Below are positions 1 to 12,172 of a stretch of DNA of 64,000 bases, piece by piece. The translations under genes were made by a program, and so were the position numbers. Under the pieces are notes generated by a model. The model saw nothing but the letters and a program-made list of their open reading frames with translations. It made no database searches and had not been told where the DNA came from. The stretch is from Anadara kagoshimensis (lineage: Eukaryota; Mollusca; Bivalvia; Arcoida; Arcidae). The first letter of the stretch is position 1, and each line of letters begins with the position of its first letter. The DNA is taken from NCBI GenBank assembly GCA_021292105.1, contig CM037869.1, forward strand, positions 4,807,001 to 4,871,000, written 5' to 3'.

Positions 1-360
1 TTGCAACATGTCCCTTCATTGTCTTCTTTACCATTTCAAGTCTACCGACAAAACTATTTCTATGAGCCTCATATAACTGTCCTAAAATTGTCAATGATGA
101 CTCTGCTGTGATAAATAAATTTTGACTGGTATCACATTGTTTTGCTTGCTGATATAAACATGGAAACGTTTGTTCTTGTTCTTCAGCTTCCACTCTCTGA
201 TGATTGTTCCATAATGTCAATAGTTCATCAATGACATCTGTATCATTTCTTAGTTGTTAGATATCCATTTACTCTCCGTTAATTATGTTGAATTTTCTTT
301 TTATATTCATCATTTCCAGGTATTTCAAAACGAAAATTAGGTGGTCGTTTAACAGGCATT
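1..360 (-). pseudogene. Unrecognised reading frame, decayed, runs off the left edge
   Basis: On the minus strand positions 264 to 1 form one open frame of about 88 codons with no stop and no start of its own, continuing beyond the window. It is rich in Q, E and L (RVEAEEQEQTFPC is typical) and looks alpha-helical. Just upstream, 360 to 283 reads as a start (MPVKRPPNFRFEIPG...) ending in a stop. The two blocks would join if one or two single-base indels near 255-285 are allowed, so I read this as the N-terminal part of a broken gene rather than two exons; no splice signals separate them. I do not recognise the family. A transposon-associated protein is likely given the surroundings, but this is inference. 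Confidence 0.35.
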
Positions 361-1429
361 TTGTAATTTCTTTAGTATGTATTAAATATGCTTATTTTTA
401 CCGACTGAATAGAATGTGCTAATTTTGTACAAAACCTATCTTTTGTTTTGGAATTTTTTGGTTAATGTCAGAAATAATAATTAACAAAGCATTTTTTAGA
501 AAAAGAAATATCTTACGAAAACAATGATAGTAGAATGCTTTAACAGTTTATCAATTTAACGTGAATGCAATATATTATCAATAGATAATATAATAATTAT
601 TTTTTAAAATTACCTCCATAATGCCCCACCTCTTTTCCAAAACATTCAAACCCTATCTACAATTTATTAATTATTTGGGGATAGTCCCCCCTGTAACATT
701 GATCAACCTCTGTATCAGTACATAGACGGTCATCGTTAATTATACATGTGTGTATTGATATTATTGTCAGGATCTTGAGAAGTTTGTCAAAAATTATTTT
801 TATTTTGGAAAACGACTACATCAGAAAATACACAAAATGTTTTTTGAAAGTTACCGAGGTCGAATTGGAAACAATAAGAGCTATGTTTTCACACCATAAT
901 TGGGATTTAATTGAACATGAAACTTCACAAATGGCGGGAGACATGAAAATGAGACAAATGATAGAGCTTGTAGTACATGCACTGATGATTTGGAGTTGTC
1001 AACAGATGAAATAGAATATCAATACCATATTGAACAAGATCAAAATAGGGGAAAATTCAGATATCGCTTATGTAAGCCTTGCGTAACAGATGAACAACAT
1101 AGACAGTGGTGATGAATTACTGAACCAGAACCACCTCATCTGCGAAATTCCAAGCTCCGAAATGACAAATACAAGATATTCTGGACAATGATGTGTCATC
1201 GTGGAGGTTGGACAGGTGAAAGACATCTTAGAAAGAAAGAGGAAGCAATGCTGTTGAAAGGGGCAAGGCAGCGTTTTGAAAGAGTGTAAGAGACATTCTT
1301 CCCAAATCCTTTCAAGGGATGACAAGTTAGGGCTTGGTACCCTTATCCTCCAAGTGTCCCATATATCGGACAACTTTGGGAAAAATGCAATGGAACATCA
1401 ATTATAACAGACTATATTTATTTTAATAT
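361..1429. other. Intergenic stretch, nothing recognised
   Basis: AT-rich sequence with short accidental frames (for example 748-1014 plus and 1068-1373 minus) that show no motif, codon bias or splice context I can support. Between about 1050 and 1370 base composition is less AT-rich and could be an old coding remnant, but neither strand keeps a convincing frame. Confidence 0.5.
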
Positions 1430-1469
1430 TTTGGAGTGAATATTAATTTGGTTTCATAATTTTGGTCCA

Positions 1470-1515
1470 AGCACTACTGATGAGGAATTGTATTCCGAAA
1501 CGGCCGTCTAGTGCT
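1470..1515 (+). ncRNA. Hammerhead self-cleaving ribozyme (minimal stem III)
   Basis: Stem I AGCACTA (1470-1476) pairs perfectly with TAGTGCT (1509-1515). The core CTGATGA (1477-1483) is followed by stem II GGAAT/ATTCC with a TGT loop (1484-1496), then GAAA (1497-1500) and a very short stem III (ACG/CGT around 1500-1507). The predicted cleavage site is after GTC at 1506-1508. All conserved core positions are present. The tiny stem III is the form seen in animal Penelope/retrozyme hammerheads, which are thought to act best as tandem dimers. Confidence 0.8.
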
Positions 1516-1790
1516 GTAAAATTAAAACTGGTAAACCCCTGAGTCGATATCTCTGCTGGTGGCTGGTGCCCCAAGGATATCACAAACTCAGTAGGCAATA
1601 ATGTCGTATTATTGTCAGAAATATACTATAATTGTTTAAATTTCCCGCAAATAATTAGAAATTTCTCAAAACTAAGATATACTCCCTCATGCAAAGTATT
1701 TCCTTAGCTTAATTTGGTAAAATATATTTTGGTCCTTTGGGTAGCTTTTCAACATCTTCAAGATACTTTTGGTTTCATAATTTTGGTCCT

Positions 1791-1836
1791 AGCACTACTG
1801 ATGAGGAACTGTATTCCGAAACGAGAATCTAGTGCT
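1791..1836 (+). ncRNA. Second hammerhead ribozyme, weakened
   Basis: Same layout as the copy 320 bp upstream: AGCACTA at 1791-1797 pairs with TAGTGCT at 1830-1836, core CTGATGA and GAAA are intact. Stem II has one mismatch (GGAAC against ATTCC), and the stem III/cleavage block reads ACGAGAATC instead of ACGGCCGTC, which removes most stem III pairing. It is likely an inactive or weak descendant. Confidence 0.65.
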
Positions 1837-2342
1837 GTAAAATAAAAACTGGTATAATATGTAATATAAGTAAACGTAGGCGTGATCAAACAATATTTAA
1901 CATATAACATGATTGTGAAAACTAAGAATGTTTTAATTGGTCAATGATATATAATCTAAATACTAAACATGTATCACATGGTGTTTTCTACTGCCTGTGT
2001 AAACATAAACAAATTACACACAACTCCAATGTCAGTCAATTGTCATTTTATTTGTATTTTATTCCCCTGCTTCAGATATTTTAACACTAATTTTGAGAGA
2101 AATAATCTTTTAAAAGGGATATAGTTTCTATGATATAAACATTAGCATGACAAAGTTTTTGCATAAACAAGTCTTTTTTGATACAATTTTCAAAATATAC
2201 ACTGTAATCTGAAAGTTGCCAGAAAATTTAAATTTTCTACCATTTTCCTGATTGGTCTCTATTTACACCCAGACCCCGGCCCCGAATCAGACTTGCATGT
2301 TTAAATACCGTAATCATTTTCTTAATCATTGTATATCTCTAG

Positions 2343-2628
2343 AGGACTAAAAATTGGGTTGTCGAAGAAAAGAAGGACCAGATATCTGGCATCCTTTGTC
2401 CAAAATACATGGACGAATATGTGTCCGATTATGAGGAATTGGAGGATGGTCAGCAAAACCTCATTGGGTTTAAAACCAGAAAACTTCCATGGGTTCATTC
2501 ATCCGTAAGGACTGTGATAAAAGACCTCATGGAGGAGTTTACGCCACTTCAAAAGTTTTTTTTGACAGAGAACGATCACGGAAAATTGTTTTTCAACTAT
2601 GTGACTGTCCATCATGGTTGGAAAATGA
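2343..2628 (+). CDS. Possible single exon of an unrecognised, probably transposon-derived protein
   Basis: An open frame follows an acceptor-like 'tatctctag' at 2342 and runs to a donor-like 'aatgag|gtttgt' near 2628, just before a long poly-T run. The protein has an acidic block (MDEYVSDYEELEDG) followed by a KLPWVHSSVRT block. I have seen this order (acid cluster, then a W-S-x-x-V block) in uncharacterised transposon-associated proteins of invertebrates, but I cannot name a family. No second exon was found. Gene, gene fragment and chance frame all remain possible. Confidence 0.3.
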
Positions 2629-2639
2629 GGTTTGTTTGT

Positions 2640-4209
2640 TTGTTTTTTTTTTTTTTTTTTTTGATAGAGCTGTTTTAAATCAAGTAACTAGCCTGGTTCC
2701 TGGGAATGGAACAGACTGAAATCAAAACAAATTAAAATTTAGAAAATTGGACCTTGCCATTTCTATGCTTAAATACATAACCAAATACAAATATTCTAAG
2801 AATATTTGATGCAATTTAATACATTTCTACCCGGCATTTTAGAGTCGCAATTGAAAAAACTAAATAAAATAGTATGTTTTAGTCTTGGGTTTTCTTACAT
2901 GTACATGTATGCCAAAATTGCCAGATTTTGGTCCCATTAAAACCACGTCAAGTTAAACACAACCATATTTAGTACTACAAATAAAAAACTAACAGTCTTC
3001 TATTATTGGTGACATAATGCATATTATACATTTATTACCTTTGCGTGAGGGAGATATGAACATTTGTTTACTCACAACAAGTCATATTTCCCCAAGGAAA
3101 ATGCGCTTTGTTAAGAGTGAAGAAATGTTCATATCCTCCTCAAGCTAAGGCAATAAATTGTTTATTATACCGTTTGATAACCATGATAATAAGAAAGATA
3201 AAGACAGAAAATATTTTTTAAAGCCAGCCTGATTATGAATACCGAATAATTACTCAAATCGAATAATGTCTTCATTAAATATTGCAATACGTTTACAATT
3301 TAGATGTTTTATAACATGAAGCACTGTTTGAGATCAAATGTGAACGAAAATACAACTGATACGTCATAAATGACGTGTTTTATGACGTAGTATTTTTCAC
3401 GTGATTACTAATATACGACTGTAATTACATTTCTAAAATGACATTACTTCTTGCATGATGCCATAGATTGCATGTTGTACAGGACAATTGTTTTAATTTA
3501 TTTCAGGATTTAAAACGAAAATAAGATCTTGAAAAACTAAGAAATGTTAATAAAACACAATTGAAATGTCTCCAACTCAATAGTGTTTTTGCAAAAATCT
3601 CCAATGAAATACATTTATTAAAATCATGTTATTGTTTCAGCCAATGACCTTTTTTAAAAATCTGATCCATACTTAAAATGAAACAGAAGTACGTATATAA
3701 ATAGTGCTGTCAAAGTAAGTAGCTTTGTGTATCTAACAATGAAAAAATATTTCATTTGTAAGTTCTGTATTATTTTAAGATATTGTAGCTATCATTTGTA
3801 TTTGATATGTGTATATATACTTTACCGTTTCTGAACTATATTGAGTAGATTTAATTTTGTATCATTGTTTTACCTTTTGTTTCTTTGAAGTTTCTGAACT
3901 ATATTTAATTTTGTATCATTTTTTTCCTTTTGTTTCTTTGATGTTTCTGAACTATGATGAGTATATTTAATTTTGTTTCATTGTTTTATATTTGTTATAA
4001 ATCTTTTTACATCTAGTTTCACTTGTTATGAGTGTAATATGTCGAAGTGATCACTCTTTTTTTTATTTTTAATGATAAATTATTTACAATGTATTAGGCC
4101 TATCATTTTTAATTTGAAAATAGAAATACAAAGATGTGGTTTTCTGACAGCTAAAATTGCTAGTTTTTAAACCAAATATATGTGCTTATTATTATTTATT
4201 ACTTTTTAA
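2640..4209. other. Non-coding stretch, nothing recognised
   Basis: Begins with a poly-T tract (about 2643-2661) that could be the tail of a reverse-strand retroposed copy, then AT-rich sequence. At 3830-3990 there are short near-repeats of 'tttctgaactat..ttaattttg..tcattgtttt..ccttttgtttcttt' about 60-80 bp apart. No gene or RNA is supported. Confidence 0.5.
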
Positions 4210-4222
4210 TCTACAAAATTTG

Positions 4223-4561
4223 TAGCTCAGTTGGTAGAGTGCTCGCTCCGTAAGTGGAAGGTCGTGGGTTCGATCCCCGGCGGGTCTGACCCAAGACTTG
4301 AAAGTGGGTAGTGACTGTTCTTTCGCGTAGCACTCGGCATTACGAAATGAAAGTCACGGTTCTTTCGGATGGGAACTTAAAATAAACGAGGTCCCGTGTC
4401 ACGGTGGGCTTGGCACTTTAAAGAACCCTGCTCTATATGCCATCAGCGCAACTCGCAGGCAAAGTTTCAGCACCTTCGCCTATAGCTGGCGACTTCTCGA
4501 TATAAGTGAAATATTCTTGATTGACTGGGACGTTAAACACCATTACTCAACTCAACTCAAC
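4223..4561 (+). mobile_element. tRNA-derived SINE, full length, with 13-bp target-site duplication
   Basis: The head is tRNA-like with a pol III A box (TAGCTCAGTTGG, 4223-4234) and B box (GGTTCGATCC, 4267-4276). A conserved body follows and the element ends in a CTCAA simple repeat after 'gggacgttaaacacc'. The 13-bp direct repeat TCTACAAAATTTG flanks it at 4210-4222 and 4562-4574, which fixes both ends and shows retroposition. The element is 339 bp. The tRNA head is not expected to be a working tRNA, because the sequence runs on into the SINE body without a 3' acceptor end. Confidence 0.88.
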
Positions 4562-4619
4562 TCTACAAAATTTGATATTACACAGAAATGATCATTTTTT
4601 CTACCTAGATAATGTTATG

Positions 4620-4850
4620 GAAACTTATTTGCAATATGAACTCTCGTGTCGGCGATCCTGAAATACCAGTTCGCTTACTATGGGAAAAACTTGACCGCTG
4701 TTACGGGACACCAGAGAAAATCGATGCATTTTTGTAGCTTAGACTCGAATCTTCTTCATCTATACTCCACAAAGATCCACTGCGTTATTATACTTTTGTT
4801 GACCTTTTATTTGAGTGGTTAAAAAGCGTATCAACGTCAGAATAAAGGGT
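4620..4850 (+). pseudogene. Retroelement gag-like fragment (DUF1759-like), broken
   Basis: The plus strand reads LLWEKLDRCYGTPEKIDAFL, then a stop and a frame change, then HKDPLRYYTFVDLLFEWLKS. A 'W..LD.RYG.P..I...L' block followed by a 'KDP..L..F.DLL' block is typical of the gag-associated DUF1759 domain of Pao/BEL-type elements and related proteins. Only about 70 codons survive and no protease or reverse transcriptase follows. The assignment is by eye. Confidence 0.4.
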
Positions 4851-5050
4851 GTGCCTATGGTTAAGGCATAGATTTATCAAGGAATATAGTGTATGGTAGT
4901 CTGCTGGGGGCATATGTCCCCTTAAAAGTTTCAAAAGCAGAATTAAAGTTTTCTCCAATTTTACTAGTATATAACATGACCCCCTAAATCTTTTAAATCG
5001 TCTTTAATTCCACAATTGCTGTCTTAACTAAAAGAAGTTTATTTTTACAG

Positions 5051-5356
5051 ATTTAAATACCAAAGGTCATCTTGTAGGTAGCCCCAAAATACAATTAAAT
5101 TTTAAAAAAGGTCAAACTTTCATAACTAGCAATACAGATAATGAACCTCAAATTGATAAATGCACCCATCCGAACAATACCACTGTAAACAACATTCTAA
5201 ATGACATCACTAACACCGGGCACGACGACATTACTGCAGAAAACATTCAGACTATTGAAATCATCAGTTCAGGGGATGACATTGAAACGAGAAAAGTTTG
5301 TAATATTATAACGGACAGTGACCTAAACATTGAAAATAATGAAACGATACTGTAAT
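5051..5356 (+). CDS. Possible exon of an unrecognised acidic, repeat-rich protein
   Basis: A frame of about 102 codons without an ATG opens right after an acceptor-like 'tatttttacag' and stops at 5354-5356. It is rich in N, D, I and T and is internally repetitive (NNILNDITNTGHDD; a related NDIIITGLDND lies in another frame just downstream). Beyond it the sequence stays coding-like but in changing frames, with a lysine-rich block near 5700-5820, so the locus looks like a decaying gene. I do not recognise it. It may belong to the same lost element as the gag-like fragment 200 bp upstream. Confidence 0.3.
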
Positions 5357-5899
5357 GCCAGGAAATGAGTTCGGAAGAGAAAGTTTTCAATAACGTTCCG
5401 AACGGCATCATAGATACTGGTGATAATACTGTAAATGATATCATCATTACAGGACTTGACAATGACAACATCGTGATAATATTTTGAATGACGTAATCAA
5501 TACAGAATAAGAAAATCACCCAAGAAAATAGCAGTATATTGAACAGCGACATTACAATAAGTGGAGAAAACTGATTACGGTGCAGAAAGCAATTTAAATT
5601 ACCCAGGTGACCTGATTACCTTTCGTCTTCTCCAGATGTATCAGAACCTCAAGATAGAAGAAACGAGGAAACCATTTAAACTCTGATATTGATACACGAA
5701 AACGATGCTCAAGAAGAAATCTAAATATTTAGTTATTAATGAAAATAAGAAGCATCTTGAAATCAAGAAAAGCAAAGGTAAATTTCGAAATCGTGTAAGA
5801 AATCAAAAATAAAGAAATGTTTGGAGTTCACAGAAGAGTAAAGGCAGAGCATATTTACCAATTTATAAAATAAATTAGACAGGGGTGAGAAAAAAGAGT

Positions 5900-7019
5900 A
5901 TGTGGATTCCTTGGTAACAAATGTAGATATAAAACGAAAAAGAGTTGTTAATAGTCAAAGAATATGTTACAGATATTGTCTTTCAATACCCTTCCTGTAC
6001 TGTTTGTAAGAATATGTTTTAACACTCTTTGGCTAGGGAAAAAATTGGTTTATGGTTTGACACGCAAAGATTAAAGAAATTCCAATTTAAACCGACAAAG
6101 GCGATCGGCAAGAAGAAAGAAGACAAGTCTGTTGTAAACGGAGCTTAACAGTTTTTTGAAGAGTTACCAAAATAAAAGTCTCACTACTGTAGATCTTCTA
6201 CCAACAAAAAGTATTTGGTACCAGTATTTTCTACATTTGGAGATGTTTACAAGGAAAATCTTAAACTGAAAATCTATATATGGAATTTAAGATGTCCCAA
6301 GGCGGGGTTTTTTAATTCAAGTTTCCGTCCGTCCTTGCCTTGATGATTCTCAATAATTATACATCACAACTTAATGAAATTTGATATCTGATACAAATCA
6401 GGATCAAGAATATATGCGCATGTTAATGTGAATGGATTGTTGACTATTCACTAGTTATTACCATTTGATAACATACTTTTATATTGTTTTATGTTTACCA
6501 TTCAAATAATGCATTCCACAATTATAGTTTCTTTAACTATCTATCTTTAAGTAATTAAAAAAAACTAGAGCTTAGAGACGGAGGATATTAATTCACTGAA
6601 TTTGATAGAAAGATTCTGTGTTAGTCATTTTAAAGACTTTGAATTAAAAACAACTGACTATATGGTCTGTTGAAGGGTTTTTGTCCTAGTTTTCACATGA
6701 CTATCATGGTTATTTAGTATTTTGATAAGAAAAAAATTATTTGCGTTAACACATGTGTCATTTTCTAAGATGCATTCCCTTTTAACATTGAAATAATAGT
6801 AAACTCTACTTTTTTCTCATTCTTTAATGCATATCAATAGAATGTGTCAAAATCACAATCCTTTATCTTATTAGCGGTCTGTGTAAGTAATTACTGGGTC
6901 ATCTAATACTGTGTAACTGTGATGCTGGGCATCGCCATCTTAACAGTCTGATAAACTCTACTACTGTACAACACCAGATGTAAGTAGTAATCGTAACGTA
7001 TATGTGACACGTTACTTCA

Positions 7020-7023
<4 letters not shown>
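5900..7023. other. Non-coding stretch, nothing recognised
   Basis: AT-rich sequence with no supportable frame, RNA or repeat. Confidence 0.45.

Positions 7024-7051
<28 letters not shown>
7024..7051. repeat. (TA)n microsatellite
   Basis: Fourteen uninterrupted TA units. Confidence 0.9.
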
Positions 7052-7054
<3 letters not shown>

Positions 7055-7196
7055 CTAACCAAATACATAAAAAATAGTATTTTTCAAGATATTTACTTTT
7101 TCCCTTAAAAAAGAGATGTGTTTGTTTTTAATGAGTATATACTTCATTTTTAATCAAAATGACCAAAGTTTATTATATTGTATTTCTCTTTTGCAG

Positions 7197-7378
7197 ACAG
7201 TTTGAAAACTTGGTTAGAAGAGGTAAACCTCTTTGAAGAAAAGTCAGGATTGCCTCCATCTTGTGTCGTTAACAAAAAAGGAAAACATGTCCAGAACATG
7301 TTAACTAATATGAGGGATTTCTTTATGCATTCAGTTCAGAATCTAAATTGCATTAATTTAAATGACAAATTACTATAA
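7197..7378 (+). CDS. Possible terminal exon, unrecognised
   Basis: The frame DSLKTWLEEVNLFEEKSGLP... opens after a good pyrimidine-rich acceptor (tatttctcttttgcag, ending at 7196) and stops at 7376-7378. An AATAAA lies just after the stop and another about 40 bp later. These are the marks of a last exon. No upstream partner exon was identified, and the roughly 60-residue peptide has no motif I recognise. Confidence 0.3.
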
Positions 7379-7787
7379 ACTAATAAAACTGAAATATTAA
7401 AATAATGAAAAGCATGAAAATAAACTTTCATATCAAGTCACTTTTTTGTAATAGTTTTATATCTTGAGACATGCGATTCTATGAGTTCAGCTTTAGAGGG
7501 TGCTGGTATAGATGCTAAATGTTGAGCAAGTTCTTTTGCCTTTAACTGATGCGAGGCTTTTGTTGTAGTTCGTCAATTTTCTGTCAAGGACTATAGTCAT
7601 AATTTCTTTTCTAAAATCATATTTTGTAGCAACATATAACTTCCTCACACTCAACCTGCTCGTTGATTTTGGAAATTTCAGCGTCTAGTGCTTGTGATCT
7701 TCTTAAATTGCAATTATGATCTAGTGGTGCTAATTGGGCACGTGCAACCATCTGGATGAACGTAAAGCCAATCTTTAACATAATGGA

Positions 7788-7888
7788 ATGGTAACTCTCA
7801 AATCCCCAGTGTGACAAAAAAGATTTACCTGTATTTTCCATGGTAACTCTCAAATCCCCAGTATGACAAAAAAAAGATTTACCTGTAT
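7788..7888. repeat. 52-bp tandem duplication
   Basis: Two copies of a unit starting 'atggtaactctcaaatcccc' lie at 7788-7839 and from 7840, with a few differences (one extra A pair in an A-run). It is a simple local duplication. Confidence 0.85.
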
Positions 7889-7899
7889 TATATATGTAA

Positions 7900-10800
7900 G
7901 TAACCCCTTAATGTGAACTACTTTTTGCCTTTTAGGAATGCTTTGCTATCCTTGGATAACCATTTCGTTATTTAAAAAATAACTTTCCTTCAAACTGGTA
8001 TATATTCTGAACGTGCAACACAGTTGACATCCATTTTTCCGCTAGAAAATCAGCATTTCCTTTACAGCTGAAAATTTAAACATTTTTTGTCTCTCCTGAA
8101 AAAAAGATACTGCACGTGCATCTTTTTGTCACCCGACTGACGATATGACACTTTGACTCCAGTTTGCCCATTTCGTCAGTAAATAAAATCAATTTGGGAG
8201 CTTCCTCTTTTCTACGCAACTATCCTGTTTTCATCAGGTATGTCCTTTAATATTAAAACTAATTTCAGAAGCTTGATAACTGAATCAAAAGGTCATTATA
8301 TGATATAACACTTGCACAGCAATCAGGATTGTAAACAAAAGGCATAATGCATGTATGAAATGATGGACCAATAACTAGGCCATGTCATTAATATTACTTC
8401 TTGAATGATTTTCTGAGCGATGCTAAAATCAAAGACCATTTATATATAATATGATTCCAAACTTTCTGAATAAGGGTTTGAATTTGATATATGCATCATT
8501 TTAAAAAAAAACATTGCTACAAAATATCATTGAATTAAATCGGCATTGAGTAACGCTTTTAAGTTAGCAAAATAGTAACAAAGGCACAACGAGTAAAAGC
8601 CAAGTCATCCTTACACTGTCACCTACTTTGTGACCCAATATAATCCAAACACAACAGACAGTCTGATCACAATAGCTCGCATGACGGACTTTATCTGCTG
8701 CGATTACAATAAGTGCTGACGAAAGGATGATACATAGACCTGGAAACTGATCCTTATACATAAATGAATAATAATTAAACAATACCCTAAACCTCACATT
8801 TTTTAACCACTTGCACTTGCTACAACCAAACACATATTCATCGAGTTATTTGTTACACAGTGCGTCCTCAAAACATAACGGACATCTGTATCAGAAGGAG
8901 GAATCGTAAGACATACCAATAACCTACGATTCATTGCCTCAATAAAATTGTGCTAACCTTGGTCAAAAAGATTTGCGACAGAGTTTACATAATCTCTTAT
9001 ATCCTTAAACATCTATTATCATTCAATATAGAGGCAGTGGGTTCCCTTTTGAACATGGTTGTTCATATTAAACCGTTTTGTTCACTGTGGAGGGTCCTTT
9101 ATTCAATATTGTACCGTTATAAAATCAAAAATAAAATAACCTATGTATACGCTGTTTACTTATATAGCATTTTAATATGCATTGGATACCTAATCAGTAA
9201 TTGATTTTAATATACATTGGTTACCAAATCAGTAAAGGAAGATTATCGAATTAACGTAACTGTTAAACCCATGCATTAAAAGGAGCATGGGTAAAATTAT
9301 GTAGCAAACTAAATGACATTTAAAACGGAGGGATTTCAATTATGTTTAAAACCCTTATTATGGTGTCGATACCCAAGAGGAATACTGATTTTCCCTAGGA
9401 AAGACAAGAGTTCAACCGCCTGGATATTTATAAGAGAAATACTCTTGGAGTATTAAAGATTTAACCTGAACACATGCATCCATTTTTGGTGCATTTAATA
9501 GGGACATTGGAGAATATGGTACATTCGATTTCATGTTTGAAATCTTGGTGCACGCTCTGAAACTAAATTCGTATCCAACTTCTAAAAGATATGTCTATTA
9601 CTCTTTTTTTAATTTGTAAATGACATCGTTTTAAAACTACTTCTTCATTATGGAGCCATTTTCTTTTAATGTGTACAATTGCTTTATATCACTTTATGGC
9701 TCCACGCATAGAAAAATATAAAAGAAAACAACTGAAAATTGAGGTTCTGATGGGACATTTTTCAGTTTTACTTAAATGTATAATCATGGTCTGAGACACA
9801 AAAGGTTACTTTTGCAAAAATAGCGTTCCGGGATAGAATAGGGGTGACAAAATTGCTTTTCCAAAATTCTTCCGCCAAATTTACCTAGTATAATCCAATA
9901 AAACCAGGCGGAAAGCTTATGCGTTCAGTCTATAACTACTATATGTAAAACAAAATATATTAACAGTCATATGTGACACTAATTTAGCGATTAATTCATG
10001 TCCAAAATATGTCGTAATTTACGGGACAAGAAACTTACTCAATTTAATGTTAAATAAAACAATTTTCTTATCATACAATGTTCAAAACATTTCGCAGATA
10101 GATGGCAAAGCATAAACCGTTCAATAAACATCAATCAATATCTAATGTGTTATATTGAGCTCAGAACTGATTTTCTACCTACAGCAGGTGCGTAATTTTA
10201 ATGTTATTTACGGGACCGTGACAAAAACGCAATAACTGCACTTCTATTGAATAATTTTTGCTTAGATTTTTAACAATACTAATGTAAATGTTTAATGATA
10301 AAAACTAAGAGTACTGCCACAGATTGGTTTTCCAAAGGAAAAGACCTTTTACATTTTGATTTCGATTACCGCGTCATATACGGGATAGTGCTTTTTTTAA
10401 TTCTCTGAAAATAACATAGTTTCCATGTTTTTTTTTATTTTGGAGTTTGCATACAATGTCAGTATCATCATCCAAGCGCCTTTTACAACACGTGTTTGCA
10501 GTTAAAGAAGAAACGTTATATGGCAAGTATTTTATTTTCATCAAAAAGTGTGGTCTTATCTTCTTAATATTTAATCTGTGTTGAAATGTTGGAATACATA
10601 TGAAGGGAGTAATTAAATTGGTGATAGGAACAAGGTGATTGTGTTACCATATGCACTATATATGTAATGATCCCGTAAATGACAAGCATTTTTCACGCCT
10701 TAGCATTTTGTATCACATATACTGCATCGTTATTGTCGATCTCATTGATTTGTGCATAATTATTTTGATGTCAAGACTTGATAACTCTATGCATAAATTT

Positions 10801-10959
10801 ATTTAGTTTACCTTTTTATCTGTCGGATTATGCCGTTTTACATGGTATGTTCAGTATTTTTGCATTTGCAGTTGTTAAAGTTTACACTTGTCGGCCATGT
10901 TATTTATGCTTTGGAATCTGTCATTTCATTGGACGATTTCTTAGCTAGGTTTTCATTGT
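7900..10959. other. Non-coding stretch, nothing recognised
   Basis: About 3 kb of AT-rich sequence on which neither strand holds a convincing gene. 'acgggac'-type motifs recur near 10020, 10210 and 10380 (attt-acgggac-aagaaac, attt-acgggac-cgtg), which may mark an old repeat, but the copies are too short to define one. Confidence 0.45.
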
Positions 10960-11208
10960 TTAGTCTATGTTCACCCCGGGTATATAAGGCACTCGTAGTT
11001 TTCTGACGAGATAGATTGAACTATTAATCAAATTATTCATCTGATCACAGACGAAGACGGACGTGAAGAAAGAAGGAAAGAGAAATAAAAGAAAATTAAA
11101 AACAAGTCTAAAGTTTAATCATAAGTAAGTGTCGCTATTTTTTCTAGTTTCAAGGTAAATTTTCAATTTTTTTTCTAGTTTCAAGGTAAATTTTCAATTT
11201 TAATCACT

Positions 11209-12172
11209 ATGGAGACACCTAGGAAAAGGTCTGCGGACAAATCTCTGGAAGGTACTCCCTCTCATTCTAAGAGAAGGGATAACAACACCAGCATGATGCG
11301 GCCGGCACCCTGTTAATCACAATATTAATTGAGTGTATAGGAAAGGGTCTACAAAAGGCCATGTCCCATGGGCATGCGCAACAGGCGCTCAACCAAGTCC
11401 TCATGGGACAACACTTCAAAGCTTACTCCACAAAAAGCAATAATGTCATAGTCAGGACTAGAGACACGCCCCGGGCGCGCTCTCTTCTCCAAACTGATAC
11501 ACTGCCGATCAACAACAATTACATCCCGGTAAAATGCAAGCAACTAAATGAGAGACGAACCTACGGAGTAATTAAAAACATAGCACTAAACGAGTCGGAA
11601 TCAGATATATTACAAACTATTAAGAGTAACCCAAACAATACGGCAATACCGACCCAAGTGCTTAGGCTCAACAACAAAGATAGGAAACCATCTCTGTCAG
11701 TTCGCCTCACATTCGATCAGCCAAAACTCCCGGAATCAATATACATGTGGGATTCTCCATTCAAGTCTTCCAATTTAACCATCCAGTCACATTTTGCTAC
11801 AACTGCCAAAAAACCGGGCACAAAGCAGATAAATGCAAGAATAACACAGTCTGCTCGCACTGTACAGGGCCACACCGGTACACTGACTGTGACAACCTTA
11901 ATGAGGAACCAGTATGCACAAACTGTCTAGGCTCCCACCGGCCCACCAGCAAACTGTGTCCCAAGAATAATAAAACAGCAGGGCAAGCAACAGTCAAGAA
12001 AACCACCAAAGCGACCACAGCTGTCACTGAGATACCAAAAGCTCCCCAGTCATCAAAAGGCGCATCATACGCCTCAGTAGTCCAAACTAGCACACCGGCA
12101 ATTAATAAAAATAAGAAAAAGCAGGGTAAAAACAAGAAAGCTAAAAAGAGCGATGATCCATTCCTGGAATAA
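11209..12172 (+). pseudogene. Jockey-like ORF1 (gag-like, three zinc knuckles), broken
   Basis: The likely original start is the ATG at 11209 (METPRKRSADKSLEG...), which hits a stop at 11314. The body continues from about 11361 in the same style and shifts frame near 11760. The second frame carries CCHC knuckles: CYNCQKTGHKADKC, a second starting CSHCTGPHRYTDC, and a third CTNCLGSHRPTSKLC. The tail is lysine-rich. ORF1 proteins of this type bind element RNA and form the retrotransposition particle. At least one nonsense/deletion lesion and one frameshift make it non-functional. ORF2 starts 300 bp downstream. Confidence 0.75.

Larger units (their letters stand above)
1430..1860 (+). mobile_element. 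Hammerhead-bearing repeat (Penelope pseudo-LTR or retrozyme type), two tandem partial units
   Basis: Two copies of the same repeat lie head to tail about 320 bp apart: each has a 'ggtttcataattttggtcc' lead-in, a hammerhead ribozyme, and a 'gtgctgtaaaa..aaaactgg' tail. A third copy, with the same upstream block (ctccctcatgcaaagtattt, aatttggtaaaatatatttt), lies in reverse at about 47311-47498. Tandem hammerhead monomers of 300-400 bp are known from metazoan retrozymes and from the pseudo-LTRs of Penelope-like elements. No reverse transcriptase is attached here, so the copy is non-autonomous or truncated. Element limits are approximate. Confidence 0.6.

Noticed and set aside
748-1373. Small genes at 748-1014 plus and 1068-1373 minus
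   Set aside because: No motif, no splice or poly-A context, and composition like the flanks.
4223-4290. A tRNA gene
   Set aside because: A and B boxes are good, but the sequence runs on into a SINE body and is flanked by a 13-bp duplication; the 3' acceptor strand is missing.
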